From: Silicimonas sp.
Lineage (GTDB): Bacteria; Pseudomonadota; Alphaproteobacteria; Rhodobacterales; Rhodobacteraceae
Assembly: GCA_022819605.1 (NCBI GenBank)
Contig: JAJEGW010000090.1
Span: 1 to 52,376 of the forward strand
Direction of reading: 5' to 3'
Length of the DNA: 52,376 bases
A program made the translations under genes and the position numbers. How positions within the stretch are numbered: position 1 is the stretch's first letter; every line of letters begins with the position of its first letter. The notes below the pieces were generated by a model that ran no database searches, was not told where the DNA came from, and saw only the letters and a list, made by a program, of their open reading frames with translations. Below, in pieces: positions 35,225 through 44,018 of this stretch.

Positions 35225-36240
35225 CCGCCAAGGCTGATTTCGAACCGGCCCGGCTCGAGGAATTTCTCGCAAAGCAATTGGGCGGGGCGGGTCGACTGGA
35301 GCTTCAGAGGATCGTCGGCGGCCAGTCCAACCCGACCTATTTCGTGACCTACGGGCCGCACCGCATGGTCTTGCGCAAACAGCCCGATGGCCCGATCCTG
35401 CGTGGTGCCCACGCCGTCGACCGCGAGTTCCAGGTCATGTCAGCGCTGCACCCGGCCGGCATTCCCGTGCCTCGCCCCATACTCTACCATGACAGCCCGG
35501 AGCTTCTCGGCACGCCATTCTATCTCATGGAACGCGTCGATGGCCGCGTCTTCCCCGACGGCGCACTTGCCGATGCAGACCACGCCGAGCGCCACGCGAT
35601 TTGGATGGGGCTGGCAGACGCAATGGCGGCGATGCATGCGGTTCGCCCAGAAAAGATCGGACTCGCAGATTACGGAAAGCCAGGAAATTACTTCGAGCGC
35701 CAGATCGCGCGTTGGTCACGACAATGGCACGAAAGTCAGAGCGAACCGATTCCCGAACTTGACCGGCTTGCCGACTGGCTGACCGCGAACCAGCCAGTGG
35801 ACGACACCCGGATCAGCCTTGCGCATGGCGACTATCGCATGGGCAACGTGATCTTCCACCCGACCGAGCCACGCGTCGCGGCAATCCTTGACTGGGAGCT
35901 CTCGACCCTGGGCCATCCGTTGGCCGATCTCGGGTTCTGCTGCATGGCATGGCACACGTCGCCCGAGGAATACGGTGGCCTGCTTGGCCTGGACCTGTCG
36001 GCTCTGGGCCTGCCGACAGAATCGGAATTCATCAGCCGCTACATGGCCGGCAACCCCGACATGGCGCCGCTGACGACGTTCCATAGAGCCTTCGCGCTCT
36101 TCCGCTTTTCGGTGATTTGGGTGGGCATCGCCGACCGGATTCGTGTCGGCACTGCAGCCGCTGCAGATGCAGGGAATCCTGGGGTCATGGCCAAGCGCCT
36201 CGCCGTTCGCGGCATCAATGTAGTTGACGGCGCACACTAA
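35221..36240 (+). CDS. APH-type phosphotransferase (ACAD10/11 kinase or LvaA-like)
   Basis: This 339-aa aminoglycoside-phosphotransferase-fold kinase has the catalytic HGDYRMGN at residues 202-209 (Asp204, Asn209) and ILDWELS with Mg-binding Asp224. The early GGQSNPTYFV glycine-rich segment is typical of the ACAD10/11 kinase branch rather than drug-resistance enzymes. Start is GTG overlapping the dehydrogenase stop (GTGA), so the two proteins are translationally coupled. Likely substrate is a 4-hydroxyacyl-CoA, by analogy to LvaA. Confidence 0.86.
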   Translation: MTAKADFEPARLEEFLAKQLGGAGRLELQRIVGGQSNPTYFVTYGPHRMVLRKQPDGPILRGAHAVDREFQVMSALHPAGIPVPRPILYHDSPELLGTPFYLMERVDGRVFPDGALADADHAERHAIWMGLADAMAAMHAVRPEKIGLADYGKPGNYFERQIARWSRQWHESQSEPIPELDRLADWLTANQPVDDTRISLAHGDYRMGNVIFHPTEPRVAAILDWELSTLGHPLADLGFCCMAWHTSPEEYGGLLGLDLSALGLPTESEFISRYMAGNPDMAPLTTFHRAFALFRFSVIWVGIADRIRVGTAAAADAGNPGVMAKRLAVRGINVVDGAH

Positions 36241-36442
36241 GGCCCAATGGCGACCGGGTTCCTGTTCGCCCGAAACTTCAACCATGGGGATGCCGACCCG
36301 CCTTTCATTGACACAGACGCATGCACCCTTCGCCAAGCTGCGATCTTCGGTCCGACAACTGCTGGCGGGGACACAGTGAGCGGACCGCGACTTCTGCGAC
36401 TCTGCGGTTCCATCAAGTTTGGGAACCAATGAGAAAATCGAC

Positions 36443-37627
36443 CTAGATTCCGACGTCAATGATGGCCTGAGCCAGCACCGGCACCGTGTCGGAATTCAAC
36501 CCCGCCACGTTTATCCGGCTGTCGCCCACCATGTAGACTCCATGCCTTTCACGGAGTTCCAGAACCTGCTCGGGAGTTGCGCCAATGCGCGAGAACATGC
36601 CCCGATGCCGCGTGATGAAATCGAAGCGCTCCGAGTTCGACCGCATGCGAAGTTCACTGGCCAGCTGTTCGCGAAGCCCCAGCATGCCGCTGCGCACATC
36701 CTCAAGTTCCGCCTGCCAGTCGGCTCGCAGGTCAGGATCGTCGAGGATCATCTGGACCACGCGCGCGCCGTGATCCGGCGGAAAGGAGAAGTTTTGCCGG
36801 TTCAGGAACGCCAAAGTATCCTGAACCCGTGGCTTCGAACCCGCATCGGGAGCGATCGCGATCAGGACGCCCGTTCGCTCCCGGTACACTCCGAAATTTT
36901 TTGAGCAACTCGCCGCGATCAGCATCTCGGGCATTCGCGATGCCAGCAGGCGTGTGCCGAACGCGTCCTCGTCCAGCCCGTCGCCGAAACCCTGATACGC
37001 GATGTCGATGAACGGAATGGCCCCTGTCTTGGCCAGGAGTTCCGCTAAGGTCTCCCATTGATCGGCTGTCAGGTTCGCACCGGTCGGATTGTGACAGCAA
37101 CCGTGCAGCACCACGAGGTCGCCACTCCTGGCACCCTTCAGATCCTCGATCATCCCGTCAAACTCGACATCGCGCGTGGCGTTGTCGAAATAGCGATACT
37201 CGCGCATCGGAACGCCCAGGTATCTTGCGATCGTAAGGTGGTTCGGCCAGGTCGGAGAGGAGAACCATGCCGTCGCGGCAAGATCTGCATACCGCATCAG
37301 TTCAAGACCTTGCCGGATCGCGCCCGTGCCGCCGGGTGTCGCAGCAATGGCAACACGTTCCTCGCCAACGCTGTCTTTCAGGAGAAGGTCGCGCATGGCG
37401 CGGCAATAGACAGGATCGCCGCTGAGATTGGTGTACGCCTTCGTCTTCTGCGCCTCCGCCAGACGCCGCTCCGCCGCCTTCACCGCCCGCATGACTGGAG
37501 TCACGCCTTCCGCATTCTTGTAAACGCCGACGCCCAGGTCGATCTTGTCGGTCCGCGGGTCGTCGCGGAACATCGCCATGAGTCTGAGAATCTTGTCGGG
37601 CGGCTGCGGGGTCAGATCGGTCAGCAT
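36443..37627 (-). CDS. Aromatic amino acid/aspartate aminotransferase (class I, TyrB/AspC-like)
   Basis: This 394-aa PLP enzyme has the AspC-type N-terminus (DKILRLMAMFRDD, KIDLGVGVYKN), the CCHNPTGAN block with Asn180, FIDIAYQGFGDG, and PLP-binding Lys243 in SCSKNFGVYRERTG. This subfamily transaminates aromatic amino acids and aspartate. It could supply aryl-pyruvates for the oxidoreductase at the left of the window, though it lies 31 kb away and is not linked by operon. Followed by a GNAT gene 10 nt away. Confidence 0.9.
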   Translation of the reverse strand: MLTDLTPQPPDKILRLMAMFRDDPRTDKIDLGVGVYKNAEGVTPVMRAVKAAERRLAEAQKTKAYTNLSGDPVYCRAMRDLLLKDSVGEERVAIAATPGGTGAIRQGLELMRYADLAATAWFSSPTWPNHLTIARYLGVPMREYRYFDNATRDVEFDGMIEDLKGARSGDLVVLHGCCHNPTGANLTADQWETLAELLAKTGAIPFIDIAYQGFGDGLDEDAFGTRLLASRMPEMLIAASCSKNFGVYRERTGVLIAIAPDAGSKPRVQDTLAFLNRQNFSFPPDHGARVVQMILDDPDLRADWQAELEDVRSGMLGLREQLASELRMRSNSERFDFITRHRGMFSRIGATPEQVLELRERHGVYMVGDSRINVAGLNSDTVPVLAQAIIDVGI

Positions 37628-37636
37628 GGCATGTCC

Positions 37637-38206
37637 TCAGCTAGGAATCCGCGAGAGGTCCCGGTCGCGGGTCAGGCGACGGGTGCGTCTCTCCCTGCGT
37701 ACCGGCGTGAATCCGTGTTTCTGGTATAGTGCAAGTGCGCGGGGATGGTCGAGCGTGCAGGTTTGCACCGTGTGCTTCGTGACTCCCTTGCGATCCCAGG
37801 CCGTAAGGACAGCCGTCCTGAGAAGCCAGCTCCCCAGACCTTTTCCCACGGATTCCGGAACGATCCCGAAATAGGCAAGGTCGCAGACGCCCTTGCCCTT
37901 GTCCTCGAGCATGAAGAACCCCTGAGGCCAGCCGTGCGCGAACAGGGTGTAGAGGGACATCCGGTCGGCAGAAAGCCATTCATCGATCCGTTGGTGTTCC
38001 CAGGCGTGAATGTCCTCCCATGCATAGTCCCGTCCGACCGCATTATAGAGAGTCAGAAACCACCAGACAGGCGGGTTCTCCGACTTCAGCAGCGCAGCCG
38101 ATGAAGACCTTTGCGGCAGTCTCGGCCAGCCATAGTCTGGCCGAGACTCCATCTCGAGATGGGTAATCGTGTAGGAGATCCTGGTACCGGCCTTCTGGAC
38201 GCTCAT
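37637..38206 (-). CDS. GNAT-family N-acetyltransferase
   Basis: This 189-aa protein has a GNAT fold, with acetyl-CoA motif VPESVGKGLGSWLL, beta-strand DLAYFGI before it, and the terminal LALYQKHGFTPV. ATG 38206 overlaps the sulfurtransferase stop (ATGA), so the longer frame is rejected. Substrate unknown. Confidence 0.87.
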   Translation of the reverse strand: MSVQKAGTRISYTITHLEMESRPDYGWPRLPQRSSSAALLKSENPPVWWFLTLYNAVGRDYAWEDIHAWEHQRIDEWLSADRMSLYTLFAHGWPQGFFMLEDKGKGVCDLAYFGIVPESVGKGLGSWLLRTAVLTAWDRKGVTKHTVQTCTLDHPRALALYQKHGFTPVRRERRTRRLTRDRDLSRIPS

Positions 38207-39051
38207 CCCGTGGCCACTTTCAGGTCGCCATACATGCCCCACTCGGTCCAAGAGCCGTCATAGAGAGCGTGTTGCCGATGTCCGAGCCGTTCAAGCCCGA
38301 GATTCAGGATCGCAGCCGTCACGCCGGAGCCGCACGTGGTGATCACAGGCCTTGACAAGTCCGCTCCTGCGCTCTCGAACACGGCCCTCAATTCCGAAAC
38401 GGGCTTCATCGTGCAGTCATCGTTGAGCAGCGCCCGGTAATGAACGCAGGTCGATCCGGGAATGTGTCCGGAACGCAGGCCCTCGCGCGGCTCCGGCTCT
38501 TCGCCTCGGAACCGCCCGGGCGAGCGGGCATCAAGTATCTCGTGGTCTTCCAGCTTGGATGCCGCCGCGACTTGGGTGACGTCCTTCACGAGCTGGTTCT
38601 GGCGGTTGATCGTGATATGCCTGTCGCGCATGATCGGTGGCGCATCGTCAACTTGCCGGCCCTCCGCTGTCCACTTGGGAAACCCGCCGTCCAGTACAGC
38701 AATGTCCGACTTGCCCATGAGGCGAAAAAGCCACCACACGCGCGCTGCGGAAAAGAGCCCTGCCCCGTCATAGACAACGACCTGGTGCCCGTCCCCTACG
38801 CCCATCGCGCGCATCCTGCTGATGAACTTCTCCGGTTGCGGGGCCATGTGCGGCAGCCCGGACCGGTGATCGCTGATTTCATCGATGTCAAAGAAGCGCG
38901 CGCCCGGGACATGACCCAGATCGTACTCGGCACGAGCATCGCGCTTCATGTCGGGCAGATACCATGAAGCATCAAGAATCCTGATGTCTGGATCATCAAG
39001 ATGCCGGGCCAGCCAGCCCGTCGAGACAAGGGTTCTGGGGTCGTCATGCAT
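38203..39051 (-). CDS. sseA: 3-mercaptopyruvate sulfurtransferase
   Basis: This 282-aa protein has two rhodanese domains. The N-terminal one is inactive (VVYDGAG near residue 95), and the C-terminal one has active Cys240 in the loop CGSGVT, which is typical of mercaptopyruvate rather than thiosulfate enzymes. The inter-domain RSPGRF segment is present. It heads a three-gene minus-strand run with GNAT and aminotransferase genes; the aminotransferase could make 3-mercaptopyruvate from cysteine, which would fit. Confidence 0.9.
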   Translation of the reverse strand: MHDDPRTLVSTGWLARHLDDPDIRILDASWYLPDMKRDARAEYDLGHVPGARFFDIDEISDHRSGLPHMAPQPEKFISRMRAMGVGDGHQVVVYDGAGLFSAARVWWLFRLMGKSDIAVLDGGFPKWTAEGRQVDDAPPIMRDRHITINRQNQLVKDVTQVAAASKLEDHEILDARSPGRFRGEEPEPREGLRSGHIPGSTCVHYRALLNDDCTMKPVSELRAVFESAGADLSRPVITTCGSGVTAAILNLGLERLGHRQHALYDGSWTEWGMYGDLKVATG

Positions 39052-39180
39052 GGCCTAGCTCACATTCGATGCCCGCCCGTGCTAAGCCCTCACGTCCTTC
39101 AAGGCAAGCACGGACGAGATTGAGACGCGCGCGTTGCATCGCTATGGTGCGTGGAAGCGGGCAAGAAGGGCGGCGGGAAC

Positions 39181-40188
39181 GTGACCGTTTTGGCGAAGTA
39201 CCAGCGGCTTGAGGCGGAAGGCATCTGGCACCGCAGTCCAGACGAACAGCGCCGAGACGTCATCGTGTCCATCGGCAAGACGACCATCACGATTTCGACC
39301 CTGAATGAAGCCGCACTGGCGCACTGGTCACTGCCAGCGATGGAACGCATCAATCCAGGCCAGATGCCTGCCCTTTATTGCCCCGAAGGTGACAGCAGCG
39401 AGACCCTTGAACTCGCCGAGGACGAATTCGTCGAAGCAGTCGAAATGGTGCTCAATTCCGTTCGCCGTCGCCAGGGACGTCTGGGAAAGGTACGTCGGCT
39501 CTTCGTCTTGGCGCTGATGATTGCCGTTCTGGGCGGTACGATGCTCTGGCTGCCGGGCGCGGTCGCGCGTCACACCGCATCGCTGCTGCCTGACGTCGCG
39601 CGCGCGTCCATCGGCATGTCGCTCCTTGAGGAAATGGACCGGATGACAGGACCGCCGTGTGACGCGCCATCCGGAGTTCGCGCCCTTGAACATCTTCGAA
39701 GCCGTCTGTTCGGCACCGAAGCCCTGCGACTCGTGATCTTGCCTTCCACGCTGCCCGAAACCGCACACCTGCCGGGCGGAACGATCCTAGTCGCGCACAA
39801 GCTGCTCAAGGGGATGGAAACACCGGAGAATCTGGCGGTGCATGTCCTGGCCGAGGATATTCGTCGCAACCTCGGAGATCCCGTCGGCCGACTGCTGGAC
39901 GTGGCGGGGATCACGGCCGTGCTTGCCCTGCTCACCCAAGGAAACGTGCCGGATGAAGCCGTGGCACGGATGGCGGAAAATGTCGTCACGTCCGTCCCGT
40001 CACCCGTGCCGGCAGACGCCCTGACGGCCCGCATCACCGCCGCAGGCATGACAATCAGGGCCAGCGCCAAACCAGGAGACGTTACTGGCCTGTCCACGGC
40101 GACGATCGCAGCGGCTATTGCCCCGGCAACGCTCCCCATCCTGAAAGACGGGGACTGGATAGCGCTAAAGGGCATTTGCGAGGATTGA
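39181..40188 (+). CDS. Unknown single-pass membrane protein
   Basis: About 335 aa. A cytoplasmic N-terminal domain (~100 residues) is followed by a basic stretch RRRQGRLGKVRR and one membrane span (residues ~107-127, LFVLALMIAVLGG). A ~200-residue domain follows that should be periplasmic, containing RALEHLRSRLFG, LPGGTILVAHKLLKG and HVLAEDIRRNLGD. The last resembles the layout of a minimal M48 peptidase but lacks an HExxH zinc motif. GTG 39181 is favoured for its ggcggga box; GTG 39151 is also in frame. It is divergent from sseA. I do not recognise a named family. Confidence 0.7.
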   Translation: MTVLAKYQRLEAEGIWHRSPDEQRRDVIVSIGKTTITISTLNEAALAHWSLPAMERINPGQMPALYCPEGDSSETLELAEDEFVEAVEMVLNSVRRRQGRLGKVRRLFVLALMIAVLGGTMLWLPGAVARHTASLLPDVARASIGMSLLEEMDRMTGPPCDAPSGVRALEHLRSRLFGTEALRLVILPSTLPETAHLPGGTILVAHKLLKGMETPENLAVHVLAEDIRRNLGDPVGRLLDVAGITAVLALLTQGNVPDEAVARMAENVVTSVPSPVPADALTARITAAGMTIRASAKPGDVTGLSTATIAAAIAPATLPILKDGDWIALKGICED

Positions 40189-40289
40189 GCCCGCCGTTCA
40201 GGATGCAGACCGGGCCGCGCCAAGCGACATCCCCGCTGGCGGACGGCACAGGCGATCCGTCCATGTAGAAGCGCGAAACGCGCGCGCAG

Positions 40290-40922
40290 CTACCGTGTAC
40301 CGTACATGCGATCGCCGGCGTCGCCTAGTCCCGGAACAATGTATCCCTTTTCGTTCAGCCGCTCGTCCACTGACGCCGTTACGACAGGCACATCCGGATG
40401 CGCAATCTCCATGCGCTGAACGCCTTCGGGCGCGGCCAAGAGGCAAAGGAACCGGATATCGATCGCTCCGGCATCCTTGACGAGCGCGATTGCCGCAGCC
40501 GAACTGTTCCCCGTTGCAAGCATGGGATCCACCACTATGACACGCCGCTCCGAGAGCCCGTCAGGCAGCTTGCAGTAATACTGAACCGGTTCCAGCGTCT
40601 CCTCATCCCGATAGAGCCCCACGAACCCGACTCGTGCCGACGGCATCAGGTCAAGCATGCCGTCAAGCAGGCCATTGCCCGCACGCAGGATCGATACCAA
40701 GGCGAGCTTTCGTCCATCAAGCACGGGCGCATCCATGGATTTCAGCGGTGTCTGGACCTGCCGAGTCGTCACTGGAAGATCCCGTGTGACCTCATAGGCC
40801 AGTAGCGTGCTGATTTCGCGAAGGAGCTGTCGGAACAGCCCGGTCGGGGTTGCGGCATCTCTCATAAGCGTCAGCTTGTGCTGGACGAGCGGATGCTCGA
40901 CTATGGTCAGGTGCTCTCGCAT
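40290..40922 (-). CDS. upp: Uracil phosphoribosyltransferase
   Basis: This 210-aa enzyme makes UMP from uracil and PRPP. It has the PRPP loop [13 protein letters not shown] near residues 128-140 and the C-terminal uracil-binding [12 protein letters not shown]. It is last in the cdd-deoA-deoB-upp run, where it recycles the uracil released by nucleoside breakdown; the gap to deoB is 18 nt. Confidence 0.95.
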   Translation of the reverse strand: MREHLTIVEHPLVQHKLTLMRDAATPTGLFRQLLREISTLLAYEVTRDLPVTTRQVQTPLKSMDAPVLDGRKLALVSILRAGNGLLDGMLDLMPSARVGFVGLYRDEETLEPVQYYCKLPDGLSERRVIVVDPMLATGNSSAAAIALVKDAGAIDIRFLCLLAAPEGVQRMEIAHPDVPVVTASVDERLNEKGYIVPGLGDAGDRMYGTR

Positions 40923-40940
40923 GGTAATCCCCTTGCCTGT

Positions 40941-42149
40941 TCAAAGAAAACTGCGGCCCGGTCCATTCGCCGGCACGCCAAGATGCGCAGCGATGGAGAC
41001 GGCCAGATCGGCAAATCCCACATGCCCGATCGCACGCGGTCCAGTGCCAAGACCTATGACCGGGACACGCTCCCTCGTGTGATCGGTTCCGCGCCAGGTC
41101 GGGTCGTTGCCATGATCTGCAGCAAACAGGATCAAGTCGCCCTTCCCAAGCCTGTCCAGCACACGCGGCAACTGGGCATCGAACCACTCCAGCGCACGAG
41201 CGTAGCCCGGGACATCGCGACGATGGCCATAGACCGAGTCGAACTCGACGAAATTTGCAAAGGTCAGGCTTCCGTCCTCGGCATCGCCGGCCAGACGGAC
41301 GAGATGCTCCATCAGTTCGGCATCAGTGCCCCGGGCAACGTCATGAATTCCCTGCATGGAGAATATGTCTCCGATCTTGCCGATGGCGTGGACCCTGCCA
41401 CCTGCCTTGGCAACCCAATCGCAGAGCGTCGGCGCAGGCGGCGGAATCGCGAAGTCGCGCCGGTTCCGGGTTCTTTCGAACGCACCGCCGGAACCAACAA
41501 AGGGGCGAGCAATCACGCGACCCACACGCAACTCGTGCAGCAACGTCGCCAATGCCTCGCAGAGATTCAACAGGCGATCGAGGCCAAAGCGCTCCTCATG
41601 CGCGGCAATCTGGAAGACGCTGTCAACGGACGTGTAGCAAATCGGCCATCCTGTCCGCAGGTGCTCTTCGCCCAGGCGCTCGATGATCTCGGTGCCGGAA
41701 GCGTGGCAGTTTCCCAGCGTGCCCTCGGTGCCGCCAAGCCGAGCCGCCTCCGCCATGATCTCTGCCGGAAAGGCCGGAGTTTCGTTCGGAAAGCAATGCC
41801 AGTCCCAAGGCACCGGCACTCCCGCAAGCTCCCAGTGGCCCGACGGCGTGTCCTTGCCCCTTGAGGCTTCGGTCGCGGCTCCCCAAAGGCCGACCGGCTC
41901 GGTAGCGAACCCGGGCATGCCTGCACCCGACGCCAGCCTGACCGCCTCGCCGAGCCCGAGAGCCCCGAGATTCGGCATGTTGAGCGCACCTGTGCGCCCT
42001 TCCTCGGCAAGCCCGGAGGCGCAGGCCTCCGCTAAATGGCCAAGCGTGTTGGCTCCGGTGTCCGGAAACGCCTCGTTGAAATAGCCATCCGCATCCGGTG
42101 CGCCTCCGGCTCCAACGCTGTCCATCACTACCAGGAAGGCGCGCGACAT
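40941..42149 (-). CDS. deoB: Phosphopentomutase
   Basis: This 402-aa alkaline-phosphatase-superfamily mutase interconverts deoxyribose/ribose 1- and 5-phosphate. It has VVMDSVGAGGAPDA at the start (metal Asp), FPDTGANTLGHLA, and the C-terminal FAADHGNDPTWRGTDHTRE metal region. It overlaps deoA by one base. Confidence 0.95.
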   Translation of the reverse strand: MSRAFLVVMDSVGAGGAPDADGYFNEAFPDTGANTLGHLAEACASGLAEEGRTGALNMPNLGALGLGEAVRLASGAGMPGFATEPVGLWGAATEASRGKDTPSGHWELAGVPVPWDWHCFPNETPAFPAEIMAEAARLGGTEGTLGNCHASGTEIIERLGEEHLRTGWPICYTSVDSVFQIAAHEERFGLDRLLNLCEALATLLHELRVGRVIARPFVGSGGAFERTRNRRDFAIPPPAPTLCDWVAKAGGRVHAIGKIGDIFSMQGIHDVARGTDAELMEHLVRLAGDAEDGSLTFANFVEFDSVYGHRRDVPGYARALEWFDAQLPRVLDRLGKGDLILFAADHGNDPTWRGTDHTRERVPVIGLGTGPRAIGHVGFADLAVSIAAHLGVPANGPGRSFL

Positions 42150-43450
42150 CAGCCAACGCGCCCGATGACCAGCGGGCCTGCCTCGCCCGCCTCGCCAATG
42201 CTTACTGCAGAGAGAAACGCCCTCTCGGCAGCATCCGCAGCAGCGTCGTCCGCAGCATGCAGCCTGGCAAGCACGTCGCCTTTCGCCGCGTCGGCCCCAA
42301 GCGGCAGGATGTCCGAGAATCCCACCGACGGATCAATGCGGTCACCGTCGCGCATGCGCCCGCCGCCGAGGCGCACGACCGCCATGCCGATCGCGTGGCC
42401 GTCAAGCGCCGCAACCTGCCCGGCAACCGGCGCAGTCACTTCGCGAACGACATTGGCAACCGGCAGGCACGACCGCCATCCTGCGCTGAACTCCGCCGGA
42501 CCTCCAAGCGCGGCCACCATGGCATCGAACCTGGCAGCCGCTTCACCCGAGCGGATTGCCTGGCGCAAGCTGGCCATAGCGGCCTCAGAGGTCTCCTCGA
42601 CGCCAGCCAGAACGAGAAGCTCGGAACCGAGCACAAGAGAGAGATCGATCCACCGTGCGCTTCCAGTTCCAGTCAGGGCGCGCATCACTTCGGCAATTTC
42701 TAGGGCATTCCCGGCGGCGGGCGCCAATGGCTGGTTCATGTCCGTTATCAGTGCTGCCGTTGGACATCCCGCACCGTTGGCCGTTTCGACCAGCGAACTC
42801 GCAAGTGCCCTCGCCTCCTCCACTCCTGACATGAACGCGCCGGATCCGCACTTTACGTCGAGGATCAACGCACCCAGCCCCGCCGCAAGCTTCTTCGAGA
42901 GAATCGAGGCCACTATGAGGTCGATGCTTTGGATCGTTCCGGTGATGTCACGCACGGCGTAAAGGCGCCTGTCGGCGGGCGCGATCCGGGTGGAGGCGGC
43001 CACGATCGCGGTGCCGGTCTCCTCGACAATCCTCCTAAACCCGGCCTCGTCGATCTCCGTCGAAACCCCCGGGATCGCCTCAAGCTTGTCCAAGGTGCCG
43101 CCCGTATGCCCGAGCCCCCTGCCGGATATCATCGGGTTCGCCACGCCGACCGAAGCCAAGACCGGTGCCAACAGCAACGATACGCAATCGCCTATGCCGC
43201 CCGTCGAATGCTTGTCGACGACTGGCCTGCCGACATCCCAAGTAAGCACGTCACCACTGTCGCGCATCGCGAGAGTGAAGGCGACCCGCGCCTCTTCAGA
43301 AAGGCCTTGCAGGCAAACGGCCATGGCGAATGCGCCAGCTTGGGCGTCGGTCACCGCCCCGCTGGCAAGGCCTGCTGCAAACCAGTTCAGCTCATCCCTG
43401 TTCGGCTGGCTTCCGTTCCGGAGCCTTTCGATAATCGTGCGTGCATCCAT
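42149..43450 (-). CDS. deoA: Thymidine phosphorylase
   Basis: This 433-aa enzyme cleaves thymidine and deoxyuridine with phosphate. Family motifs are VDKHSTGGIGD (phosphate site), SGRGLGHTGGTLDKLE, and ILSKKLAAG. The start codon follows the cdd stop without a gap (TGAATG), and the 3' end overlaps deoB by one base. Confidence 0.95.
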   Translation of the reverse strand: MDARTIIERLRNGSQPNRDELNWFAAGLASGAVTDAQAGAFAMAVCLQGLSEEARVAFTLAMRDSGDVLTWDVGRPVVDKHSTGGIGDCVSLLLAPVLASVGVANPMISGRGLGHTGGTLDKLEAIPGVSTEIDEAGFRRIVEETGTAIVAASTRIAPADRRLYAVRDITGTIQSIDLIVASILSKKLAAGLGALILDVKCGSGAFMSGVEEARALASSLVETANGAGCPTAALITDMNQPLAPAAGNALEIAEVMRALTGTGSARWIDLSLVLGSELLVLAGVEETSEAAMASLRQAIRSGEAAARFDAMVAALGGPAEFSAGWRSCLPVANVVREVTAPVAGQVAALDGHAIGMAVVRLGGGRMRDGDRIDPSVGFSDILPLGADAAKGDVLARLHAADDAAADAAERAFLSAVSIGEAGEAGPLVIGRVG

Positions 43451-43843
43451 TCAGGCATTGCCCATCTGGGACCTGTCGAAAGCGCCTGGCAACAGTTCAG
43501 CCACCTCCGTCGTCAAGCTCTTGCCGTCAAGGGTTGCCATCGTGATTTTCGCCGTCGGAGCCGCGAATTCGAGCAGTTTCTGACGACAGCCGCCGCATGG
43601 CGCAACCGGCTCCGGACCATCTGCGATGACGGCAATTTCCACGAAATTTGTCTCGCCCGCAGCAATCATGGCGGAAATTGCACCGGCTTCCGCACAAGTG
43701 CCTTCCGGGTAGGCGATGTTTTCCACGTTGCAGCCTGCATGCACCTGTCCGGAATCCGAGCGCAGCGCGGCGCCGACCTTGAAGCCGGAATAGGGCGCAT
43801 AGGCGTTCTCTCGCACATCCTTGGCAGCCTTGATCAAGTCCAT
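43451..43843 (-). CDS. cdd: Cytidine deaminase
   Basis: This 130-aa tetramer-type deaminase has zinc-site motifs TCAEAGAI (catalytic Glu) and PCGGCRQ, with NAYAPYSGFKVGAAL at the N-terminus. ATG 43843 is chosen because aggag lies 6 nt upstream; an ATG 12 codons earlier has no ribosome site. First gene of the pyrimidine salvage operon, divergent from the malic enzyme gene. Confidence 0.93.
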   Translation of the reverse strand: MDLIKAAKDVRENAYAPYSGFKVGAALRSDSGQVHAGCNVENIAYPEGTCAEAGAISAMIAAGETNFVEIAVIADGPEPVAPCGGCRQKLLEFAAPTAKITMATLDGKSLTTEVAELLPGAFDRSQMGNA

Positions 43844-44018
43844 GAACCGCTCCTGTTTCGGCAAGGGTGGCGCGGCCATGCATGGAACGCAATAGCCGGT
43901 CAGGCTTGCCCAGCCGCGATCTTCGACGCAGAGTGACTTCGAATCGATGTCAGGGCGGCAGGACCGAACCTCCCGAGCCTGCGGATGAGACGCCGAACGA
44001 CCTGTCTGGAGGTACAGA

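Noticed and set aside
35221..36240. Aminoglycoside resistance gene
   Set aside because: The fold is shared, but sequence and operon context fit the ACAD10/11-type kinase branch.
35716..36459. 247-codon minus-strand frame over the kinase gene
   Set aside because: Shadow of the APH-type kinase, which has its catalytic motifs on the plus strand.
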